Source: a virus. Taken from it: a stretch of DNA of 29,676 nucleotides. Made by a program: the position numbers and the translations under genes. Position 1 is the first letter of the stretch. The number at the start of each line of letters is the position of its first letter. The stretch covers positions 1 through 29,676 of the IMG/VR virus record IMGVR_UViG_3300030419_002675; one strand, 5' to 3'. Shown here one piece after another: positions 17,701 to 21,497 of the stretch. The notes under the pieces are model-generated. The model made no database searches, was not told the origin of the DNA, and saw nothing but the letters and a program-made list of their open reading frames with translations.

Positions 17701-18136
17701 TAGATCTCTAGATATAGCAGATGAAACGATTGGTATTGGAACAAACTTTGCCGATAACATCTATCAGGTAGATACTGTTGAGAACCATATAACAGGTGCT
17801 CTTACTGGAATTGGTACTACTACATTTAGAAGAGTTACTGCAAAAATTGCTGGTGTATCCACTATTACATGGGATTATACCACTGTTGGATTTGCTAGTG
17901 TAACTTATGACTTCTCCTCTGCTGGTCAAGGTTCAGGTTTGGGATGGAGTGGAGCGTTTACAACTTCTTACTATCTTGGTGATTTTAGTTGGGGTAAGAT
18001 TAGTCTTGTAAATAGATCGGAGTCAAATACATATAATGCATATACCCAAGATGGGCCTACAGGAATAATTACAGGTGGATTTGTCAGGAGAACAAATGCT
18101 CTCAAGGCAAAAGGATATGATGGTCAAATAGTCTAA
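5753..18136 (+). CDS. 7: Giant gp7-like baseplate wedge protein, 4127 aa
   Basis: Only about the first 230 residues look like T4 gp7. QLPAYTKTEFPLVSDFLKQYY (near 15-35) parallels a segment of the T4 C-terminal third, and KDFYLSKGTDRSFEILFKAL followed by YNEDV (about 198-222) parallels T4 YDFYSTKGIEASYKFLFKVL. In T4, gp7 (1032 residues) bridges the wedge core to gp8, gp10 and gp53. After this come about 3900 beta-rich residues: eight H-x(2-3)-TG-[DE] modules (about 604-677, 858-928, 969-1046, 1527-1575, 1715-1818, 1835-1880, 1890-1962, 3052-3142), many Gly-x-Gly-Tyr modules, a YHYH-type domain (about 1268-1390), and over a dozen G[VI]G[TS] turns. No signal peptide or membrane span is seen. It starts one base after gp6. 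Large size suggests an extended peripheral wedge or fibre role, which is inference. Confidence 0.85.
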   Translation: MAEKRIQFNNIVQNQLPAYTKTEFPLVSDFLKQYYLGQEYQGGPIDLIQNIDQYVKVSEQTNLAESVGLSTNIDAFAETIPVDMVQHPAGTSGFPNSYGLLKINDEIITYTGTATTCFTGCIRGFCGITSYKTANSPDVLEFNSSTSQEHTTGSEIKNLSCLFLKEFLLKTKHQLLPGLENRSLHGDLNQDLFIKQSKDFYLSKGTDRSFEILFKALYNEDVRIIKPRDFLFTPSNANYRVVKDFVVESIEDEGNPVHLENSTLFQTEYKFGNYGNAYAPVTSVEPLNTGDVGVGQTFYKLSIDAGYDRDARVDGSIYGEFKTHPKTRVIGQVSAGNTYLDVDSTVGFPTSGELYTTYTSGDIGIVSYTSKNLTQFFDCSNINGTIADAQNIGINTYVYGVSNVDSTKTIKVRIGSVLNNLEYPKNTVNFSPGDTAKIKTLGVADNSFKGRNWFYNISPVYQVKGLTLIDSSDWTYQVDLNVNHCFRIGDLASILLGGNERAVSTVIKIRSATSFEIKGQGRLNNEKPNTYQIKRHILKAQSNNFPSATIYSTNVQNVYKKGENFLVASGSIPSYNAQPLDVYGQTVTFSGTFEGDEFLINPLTEDHGFYTGDAVYYSPERVSENYFDSFGNEKTRIVDGAALFDEGLYFVYRINNSKIKLATNRTNISNGTFVTLDSARIVTNSKIEPYDFRFKTLQSQNILREIALPEEDNDKIVETEPGFTGILANGVQVLNYKAGDVIRYGQINKIEVSSPGNSYDVINPPIVHIKDNVGTGATGYAAVSGSVEALRILDSGFDYEETPTVTITGGNGSGAVVDVNMKQVDHSVDFFADANIHAGETTSWVGIGTGDSTIGFSTYHKFRNAEQVIYYTYGQTAIGGITTNATYYISSINDTKVRLHPTEGEALAGINTVTLTSHGVGKQTLKSIKKKAAVASINILDGGSGYANQKRSTPTEAGSGINTAFDTVTIPNHDYNSGEIVKYTAEGTAAGGLTNGTEYYVTKIDNNQFKLSTVGFSTDKTFYYRTRQYIDFTSVGVGTHTFNYPDISVTLKGKVGIDSIGTNTFKCEVQPIIRGSLTSVHVSSNGVGYGSSEIIGFDRQPQITLIAGYEAQLEPVINNGQITEVLVLNSGIAYNSPPDLVIKGDGVGAVITPVMVNNSISAVKVIEGGVDYTSAGTSIEVSIPGEGVDFRAEIQSWRLNLFQRHIENFTSDDGIIADQFNIDRGLQYAHLYAPRKLREAMYGTDQDGNTLYGQSDLQRINSAEVASSDHSPILGWAYDGNPIYGPYGYSTQTGGVVTQMKSGYVEKLKASRPPVGQFPPGFFIEDYSYSEVNDPTILDENNGRFCITPEYPNGTYAYFATIEPGNADSSGAFVGYKRPVFPYLIGNNFNSTPNKFNFSSYSNQDQYLLNGSGWYRNTEFYNLIEGSGDKDLEYDYAYIPDGLKQTLDIKSGIPGKINKIGIVTGGDLYRIGDSVVFNNTGTRGDRASAKVSLLEGKALSNISVATSSISGVEVYPSRQKGEYILWSTKPHNFYKNDLVKISGLSTTSSKIGGTYKVGITTDSFVLTGVGSTPTGIGSDGVTGIVTYFDVNGIFNYPHIKVNDILKIGSEKVQVLNIEPEFSRIRVLRAVEGTAGAAHTATTVLYEDPRKLIVNIGFRTTYNSKINTQVYFDPNESVALGTASGVGIGTTIGLYKSGTNPGAGISEVFIPTKTMWIRGHGFETGDQLTYYHNVGDGVAIHTGAGINVQNAGGGISTLSNGQTLYAFKHSPNLIGIATVRVGLDSTGNSIVGIATTFRSSSTLFFTGIGTGTWHSFKTNYTPITAQISRNLITVSTGSSHGLATDDIVNIDVNPSTISTTFTVKYNDYNRRVIINPKDFVSGGINTVTNSITLVNHGLITGQKVIHTASIPCGGLTDQGLYYAVKIDNDTIKLSDTSYNSKLLKPVIVGITSASAGTINPINPPVKAYKNSTAIFDVSDSSLAYVNQGTSYPAFQLNLFTDQNLLKVWDTSKVTNNFNVVRSGTVGSANATVTVTINNDIPKVLYYSLSPLFESSIPPVKEQIIKDNDIVAGSELQTLDSDYDGEQTISVGATNSFTYSVKDLPERASYISTTSDLSYKTTSKTAYGPIAEFEIFDGGENYYSLPGITTISSGLGRNADAEASSDTIGRIGKTKLKDIGYNFPSDQTLSPSVALPQIIEITDLGKIQSIGITSVGRGYSVAPTLKVFDGITGELDTDIDLKYTLGDSNVTILKGTKGLSNVRPTILPIHNTNGVGIRTVGFNTTTKDVSITLDVGFSTAGSFPFSVGDKVMIENVSVGVGTTARGYNSDAYNYKLFELTQVDENIGGLGIVTYTLYDYFNDLDPDLTPGVFDSKNSVGRIIPEKYFPMFNPILTTQDYFDGETVTSNSASGTVEKWDAKLGLLKISSSEDFKVGDIIKGESSDTYGVASSITSYESTFNIGPFSTVEKGWETDSGVLNANMQRIQDSWYYQNFSYSLRSRIAYETWDDVVSALNHTLGHIKFSDMQIDTLNENSMQVGLSTDITSYDIVNNLVGHGDLNTVHDFDLVTENSLNVQDRILSNEIIFSSRVLMDYDESVGNRVLSIDDMSGEFNSNPRATRYSIATEFDLSTTRSAKYFVYVRDRRYTAQRQLQVVDLVHNNSDIYLNQYGRIESVYNLGYLDANVLGTKGRLLWYPTNYKVNNYDVVSLSYQLDDNLLSVGNTSFGVTEINSTSTNVATATTTGVNIVSIASSYRSAKILVSITADSTKLSGGEFEFDELNLIQDGTNVDVVEYGHLLSEVEVTSDPASGFGTYSAYLSGGNIKIDWFPDQTNAGIGTTAVVNTVQVAIAKTVGSTGSVDIKHARLKSQSTSIASTTSPTANVIGEYVSQSSSTVDGYDAGYFVSQISDTTNSTYYMSELLVLDDFVYGSGITGETYDTGPYAEVGTSGLGTFGTRLITDATAGVSTVQLLFTPIASIAVEAQTYLNAIKDADDDKDNISLTNSYVVSEYGLYEGTENSLKRSFELKHKNERIFERSFEGNNSDIVSISDNTIKIPNHFFVTGEKITYIHEGAGTVGAIGIGTTDGFVGVGTTTLLPASAFVIKINDDKIKLAETAAKSLQTIAVPLDLTSVGVGTSHRFVSTNPNAKVILSLDNIIQSPVVSTAVTYTLAKSVTTTDDLIYLTGITSITGGDLVEVGSEIMRIDSVGVGSTNRFRVRREWLGTTLAGHSTGALATKVDGSYNIVENVLNFVEAPYGNVPLSSTTNPPDSRDWVGIATGSLFSGRMFMRSGITDTANETYYQNLTIDDISHEFDGSTADFNLTGSNHIQSEGSNITGIATENAVILINDVFQGPISNYTLKENAGITSISFTGTASSTSEVNVSTLPIGGVLQSVGSTEGHGYQPLVAAGGTAVVSTAGTIASVSIGYSGRGYRSGIGQTVNVGVGTTSLTTPNTQWVGTATIGSNGTLTGVAITISKGGYSQTVPPFVVIDSPLSYTNIPLEYSSDSTAGVGTNATVDIVVGQGSSVIDFRVNNQGSGYSDGDILTVPIGGTTGIPTNTTLHYNEFQLTVEDVFTDSFSGWTIGTLEALDDWNSQFDGETTTFQLMRSGSYVAIRSSKGSKIDVEDTLLIFINDILQVPGKGYTFGGGSQVTFTEAPKVGDTSKILFYKGSGDTDVVSKEIIETVKKGDDLTINWDPDNGQRYWQQETVRGVSTVSSTDIVQTVPYFGPGNTQDESLLRPVIWRRQTEDKIVGEELVGKSRELYEANINPYAFITKNVGIGSTVIYVDNVKPFFDPDNEMANATNRALRQDKITIVSQNSKVGAVATCLVTTAGIVTSVDITDGGSGYTAAPTVTFGQTGVGTTAVGRSFINAVGVVTGIEITNSGTEYLQTNVPTCLIQPPEPIAEVDSVGEYKGDNGVIVGFGTVGTAASISKSLIFDIHVPYDSYLRDTAIVGTAITLSSIDVGDYFVVKNTYVGFANTTIRSLDIADETIGIGTNFADNIYQVDTVENHITGALTGIGTTTFRRVTAKIAGVSTITWDYTTVGFASVTYDFSSAGQGSGLGWSGAFTTSYYLGDFSWGKISLVNRSESNTYNAYTQDGPTGIITGGFVRRTNALKAKGYDGQIV
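7560..15185 (+). repeat. Eight divergent copies of a H-G-x-TG-[DE] beta module in the gp7-like protein
   Basis: The fullest copies read as N-H-x(2-3)-[TS]-G-[EDQ]-x-[VI]-x-Y, then G-[GL]-[LI]-T-x-G-x-x-YY-V-x-x-I-[ND]-[ND]-x-x-[FI]-K-L. In two copies there follows TSVGVGT-x-H-x-F. Approximate starts are 7565, 8327, 8660, 10334, 10898, 11257, 11424 and 14908. The DNA of the copies has diverged, so this is a protein-level repeat. The units are about 70-100 residues, fitting tandem beta domains interrupted by other modules. Confidence 0.7.
7989..17470 (+). repeat. Recurrent Gly-Tyr (GGSGY) beta modules in the gp7-like protein
   Basis: Short units with the pattern [IV]-x-[IV]-x-x-x-G-x-G-Y-x(3-6)-P-x-[IV]-x-[IV]-x-G-x-G-x-G-A are scattered through the giant protein. 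Clear examples start near 7989, 8551, 8981, 12366, 16006, 16330 and 17257 (the last reads VDITDGGSGYTAAPTVTF). Similar units lie in gp8 (about 20571-20770) and in the 2525-residue protein (about 27271-27480). The pattern is protein-level and divergent. Confidence 0.65.
9557..9925 (+). other. YHYH-type domain inside the gp7-like protein
   Basis: Residues about 1268-1291 (SPILGWAYDGNPIYGPYGYS) match the Gly-[FY]-Ala-x-Asp-Gly-x-Pro-Ile-Tyr-Gly-Pro signature of the YHYH domain family. About 55 residues later come TPEYPNGTYAYFATI and VFPYLIGN, the second conserved block. Where bacterial members have Tyr-His-Tyr-His, this one has Tyr-Ala-Tyr-Phe. The family's biochemical role is not established to my knowledge. 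In cyanophages such domains lie in virion structural proteins. Confidence 0.75.
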
Positions 18137-18139
18137 ATA
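18133..18139 (+). promoter_or_regulatory. Late promoter motif CTAAATA overlapping the gp7-like stop
   Basis: CTAAATA overlaps the TAA stop of the giant gene (18134-18136) and lies 22 bases before the ATG at 18162. This matches the late-motif form and spacing seen before gp25 and gp8. It would let the fibre-connector gene be expressed independently of the 12.4-kb giant. Confidence 0.55.
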
Positions 18140-18161
18140 CTTCAAACATAGTGTCTCAATA

Positions 18162-19898
18162 ATGGCTTTAGTAGGGATAAATACGGGATCTGCAGCAAAT
18201 GCGGGAGATGGTAGCACTCTCCGCGCAGGTGCTAACATTGTTAACGCCAATTTTACTGAGATTTACACCTATTTCGGTGATGGAACCAACCTGACTTATA
18301 CGGGTGGTAAATGGATATCTGTTAATACGGGAATTAATACGCTTTCTTATGTTGGTATCGGAACTACTAATCCGACAGATGCTCTAACTGTTTTAGGAGG
18401 TGCTAACATAAGTGGTGTTGCTACTGCTACTAAGTTTAGTGGTATTGGTAGTTTTACTGATGTAGTTGTATCTGGTTCTTCTACAGTTAATGGTAATCTT
18501 CATGTTGGAGCTGCACTGACATTCTATGGTGCTTCTGGCATCATGAGTGCATCAAAATTCTATGGTGATGGATCTGCTTTACTTAGTGTTCCATCAGGAT
18601 TAGGAACTGCATTAAGTGATGATACTTCTAGTCCATTGAATAAAATATATTATGTTAATGCTAATTTAAGTGTTGGTTCAACAATTACTATTGATCCTCC
18701 AGATTCATCTCAAGTTGCATTTACTAACTATCCTAATGTTCAAGTTGATGATACTTATGATTTAATTGTTGGTGATGGGGATGATTTCATACCGGATATT
18801 CTTGGAATAGGAACTACTGGTATTGGAGGAGTTCTTAGTGGTGCTGGTGGACGAGTTCGTGCAGATAATTACACTAATAAAGCAGGTGGTGCTCCTACTT
18901 TCCCTGCAGGTGTTGTACTTAGTGGTGTAACTACTGTTAGTGGTATAGGTGTAACTAGTATTAATGCTTCTGGTGTATGTACTGCGTCTGGTGGTTTTGT
19001 TGGTGATCTTACTGGTGATGTAACCGGTGATTTAACAGGAACTGCATCTACAGCAACCGCGGCTGCTAATGCATATGGAATAACAGGAAGTCCAAATATT
19101 TCGGTTAATAATTTGACAGTTTCGGGAGATCAAACTGTTGGTGGGGGATTAACGGTTACTGGTAACTTCACGGTTGATGGTACTCAAACTATTATTAATA
19201 CTACTACTCTGGATGTTGCTGATAAAACTGTAGGTATTGCATCAACGACTGCTGCAACTGATACAACGGCAAATGGAGCAGGTCTGGAAATTTTTGCTAG
19301 TTCTGCAACTGCAAATAATAATAAGACTTTTACTTGGAATCGGGGTAGTGGATCATGGGAACGTAATGTCCCAGATAAGTTTTTAGGAGTTCATGAAACT
19401 TCTTCGGGAGTAACCACTTATACAGATGCTAGTGGAAATATTGTATTAGAATGTGATGTACAAGCACAAACTGTATTTACATATTCTATACCAGCAGTAT
19501 CTTCAGCTGGTAGGGGTGCTAATATAGGTATTGTATCATTTAAAAATGTCCCCGCTAATGCAGAAAATGTTACCACTGCGACTATAATCTTTACACAAGT
19601 AGGAGCACATGGTGGTGCTGCTGGATTTGGTAATACTGTGGCTACCAATGGAATTGGAGTTACTTGTACCGTTGTTCCTATAAACAATGGATCGCCAATT
19701 GCTGGTATTCAAACTAGAGCACGGTGTAATATTACATCAGGAGCTGCGTCAACAGTAACTGTGACACCTGCTGCTGGTGATTCAAGTGTTATTAGCTTCT
19801 TGATTCATTATACTGGTGGTACTAATACGGCATTAACCAGTTATAAACTCTATGTTTCCAATAGTGGTGGGTACAATTGGGGTAGTGTAGGCATCTAA
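18162..19898 (+). CDS. gp9/gp10-type baseplate protein with fibre-like repeats, 578 aa
   Basis: The N-terminus (residues about 8-48) has GDGSTLRAGANIVNANFTEI then a Gly-Asp-Gly, matching the G-D-x-L-x-x-G-G-x-K-I-N-x-[ND]-F-x-x-[IL]-Y segment found at the start of both T4 gp9 and gp10, the proteins that attach to the wedge and carry the long fibres or gp11/gp12. After it come fibre-type repeats: VGIGTTNPTDALTV, two S-x-S-K/TKF-x-G units, a 12-base tandem (GDLTGDVTGDLTG, 281-293), and TVDGTQTIINTTTLDVADKT (about 337-360). The C-terminal 180 residues form a Gly/Ala/Thr-rich beta domain that could bind a receptor or another fibre; this is inference. A late motif lies 22 bases upstream. gp9 versus gp10 cannot be decided. 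Confidence 0.7.
   Translation: MALVGINTGSAANAGDGSTLRAGANIVNANFTEIYTYFGDGTNLTYTGGKWISVNTGINTLSYVGIGTTNPTDALTVLGGANISGVATATKFSGIGSFTDVVVSGSSTVNGNLHVGAALTFYGASGIMSASKFYGDGSALLSVPSGLGTALSDDTSSPLNKIYYVNANLSVGSTITIDPPDSSQVAFTNYPNVQVDDTYDLIVGDGDDFIPDILGIGTTGIGGVLSGAGGRVRADNYTNKAGGAPTFPAGVVLSGVTTVSGIGVTSINASGVCTASGGFVGDLTGDVTGDLTGTASTATAAANAYGITGSPNISVNNLTVSGDQTVGGGLTVTGNFTVDGTQTIINTTTLDVADKTVGIASTTAATDTTANGAGLEIFASSATANNNKTFTWNRGSGSWERNVPDKFLGVHETSSGVTTYTDASGNIVLECDVQAQTVFTYSIPAVSSAGRGANIGIVSFKNVPANAENVTTATIIFTQVGAHGGAAGFGNTVATNGIGVTCTVVPINNGSPIAGIQTRARCNITSGAASTVTVTPAAGDSSVISFLIHYTGGTNTALTSYKLYVSNSGGYNWGSVGI
19002..19040 (+). repeat. 12-base tandem repeat encoding GD[LV]TG
   Basis: Three 12-base units (GGTGATCTTACT, GGTGATGTAACC, GGTGATTTAACA) encode GDLT, GDVT and GDLT, and GGA continues the pattern. 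Such Gly-Asp-Leu-Thr-Gly stretches are common in phage tail-fibre shafts and are often followed by a Thr/Ala-rich segment, as here. Confidence 0.75.
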
Positions 19899-19911
19899 TG
19901 ATTATAAAATA

Positions 19912-19926
19912 CTTAATAAATAAATA
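19912..19926 (+). promoter_or_regulatory. Late promoter motif upstream of gp8, tandem AATAAATA
   Basis: CTTAATAAATAA at 19912-19923 is identical to the element before gp25. A second overlapping AATAAATA at 19919-19926 extends it. The ATG of gp8 is at 19941, so the leader would be very short. The element lies in the 42-base gap after the gp9/gp10-like gene. Confidence 0.65.
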
Positions 19927-19940
19927 AAAAGTTTCAAAAA

Positions 19941-21491
19941 ATGGCTGCAATTATAACAGATCAAATAAGGATATTAAATGCAAAGAATTTTCTTGCTGGG
20001 GTAACTACAGCAACTAATGCATATTATTCTTTTATTGGTCTGCCAAATCCTTCTGATATTCAGTCAGATTGGGACTCTAGTCCTCCTTCTCCAAAAGATA
20101 ATTTTAGTGAAGAGGATGATTATTGGGATACTATGATTGCATTGAAAAAGATTAATTCTACAGATGCTAGGCAGGTTGTTACAAGAAGAGTTTGGACATC
20201 TGGTACAACTTATGATATGTATCGTAGCGATTATAGTAGATCTAATACAGCAAAAGTTTCCGGTGCAACAAATTTATATGCGGCTTCATATTATGTTTTA
20301 AATAGTGATTATAGGGTTTATGTCTGCCTTCAGAATGGCATGGATCCAGATAACCCAAATGGTAGACCTTCATTAGATGAACCAACTTTTACTGATTTAG
20401 AACCAAAATCTGCTGGTACTAGTGGAGATGGTTATATTTGGAAATATCTTTATACTATTAAACCAAGTGATATTGTAAAATTCGAATCTACAGATTTTAT
20501 TCCAACCCCTCTCGATTGGGATACTAGTTCTACTACTGCAGCAGTAAGAGATAATGCAATAGATGGATCTATTAAAATTGTAACAATTACTGAACGTGGT
20601 GTTGGATTAGGTACTGCAAATAGTACTTATACAAAAGTTCCTATTAAAGGTGATGGTACTGGAGCAGAGTGTACTATTGTTGTTAATAATGATCAAAAAG
20701 TTGAGAGTGTAACTGTTTCTAATCAAGGTCAAAATTATACTTATGGAAATATAGATCTGGAAGCAGGTGGAGTTCCTACAGGAACTACACGACCTTTATT
20801 TAATGTTATTATGTCTCCTCCTGGAGGACATGGAAATGATGTTTACAGAGAATTGGGAGCATATAATGTTCTTTTATATTCGAGGATTGAAAATGATATT
20901 GAGAATCCAGATTTTATAACAGGAAATCAGATTGCAAGAGTTGGCATTATTGAAAATCCTAAAGCTACAAGTGGTGCTCTTTTATCAGCAGATAAGGCAA
21001 GTGGTGTAGGTGCTTTAAGATTAACAGGAACGGGTTATAGTACTGCTGAGTTTGATCCTGATTCATATTTTACCCAGACAGTAGGAACAGCAGTTACAGC
21101 AGTTGGTAGAGTTGTTAGTTACGATTCTAATACTGGAGTATTAAAATTCTGGCAAGATCGGACTATGGCTGGATTCAACACTGTTGGAACAGCACAAACT
21201 AACCCAACATATGGATACGATTTGACGGAGTTTACTGCTTCTCCTGATACTGGTGGAAATTTAACTATTGTTCCATCAAGTGGTTCTAATTTAGCGATAG
21301 ATACTTCCTTCACAGGTGTCTCTACCGTAATAAATAGTCGTACCTATTATCTTGGACAAGATTTTACTGACGGTGTTGCGGCAGCGGAAGTCAAAAAGTA
21401 TTCAGGAAACATCATTTATGTTGATAACAGACCTTCTATAACTAGGTCTACTAATCAAAAAGAAGATATCAAAGTTATTTTGCAGTTCTAA
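19941..21491 (+). CDS. 8: Baseplate wedge subunit gp8, enlarged, 516 aa
   Basis: The ends match T4 gp8. Near the N-terminus AYYSFIGLP parallels NFYNSIG and YWDTMIALKKIN ... RRVW parallels the T4 MWTHMMGTVKVL ... RRDW. GDGYIWKYLYTI (about 162-173) parallels GDGYVWEYLFEI, ARVGIIENP parallels the T4 RQISIITNP, and the C-terminus IIYVDNRPSI (from 491) parallels MIYMENRPPI. In T4, gp8 dimers bind gp7 and gp10 in each wedge. T4 gp8 has 334 residues; here about 180 more sit mainly at two places, a Gly-Tyr module at about 210-276 and a beta segment at about 340-485. No Shine-Dalgarno is seen, but a late motif lies at 19912-19926. Confidence 0.93.
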   Translation: MAAIITDQIRILNAKNFLAGVTTATNAYYSFIGLPNPSDIQSDWDSSPPSPKDNFSEEDDYWDTMIALKKINSTDARQVVTRRVWTSGTTYDMYRSDYSRSNTAKVSGATNLYAASYYVLNSDYRVYVCLQNGMDPDNPNGRPSLDEPTFTDLEPKSAGTSGDGYIWKYLYTIKPSDIVKFESTDFIPTPLDWDTSSTTAAVRDNAIDGSIKIVTITERGVGLGTANSTYTKVPIKGDGTGAECTIVVNNDQKVESVTVSNQGQNYTYGNIDLEAGGVPTGTTRPLFNVIMSPPGGHGNDVYRELGAYNVLLYSRIENDIENPDFITGNQIARVGIIENPKATSGALLSADKASGVGALRLTGTGYSTAEFDPDSYFTQTVGTAVTAVGRVVSYDSNTGVLKFWQDRTMAGFNTVGTAQTNPTYGYDLTEFTASPDTGGNLTIVPSSGSNLAIDTSFTGVSTVINSRTYYLGQDFTDGVAAAEVKKYSGNIIYVDNRPSITRSTNQKEDIKVILQF

Positions 21492-21497
21492 GTAATC

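Noticed and set aside
5753-18136. Possible inteins or frameshift joins explaining the giant gene
   Set aside because: No Cys/Ser ... His-Asn intein splice blocks were noticed, and the frame is open without composition breaks, so a true giant gene is the simplest reading.
19418-19687. 89-codon - strand frame inside the gp9/gp10-like gene
   Set aside because: It is a shadow of a Gly/Ala/Thr-rich coding region, with no signals and full overlap with a confident gene.
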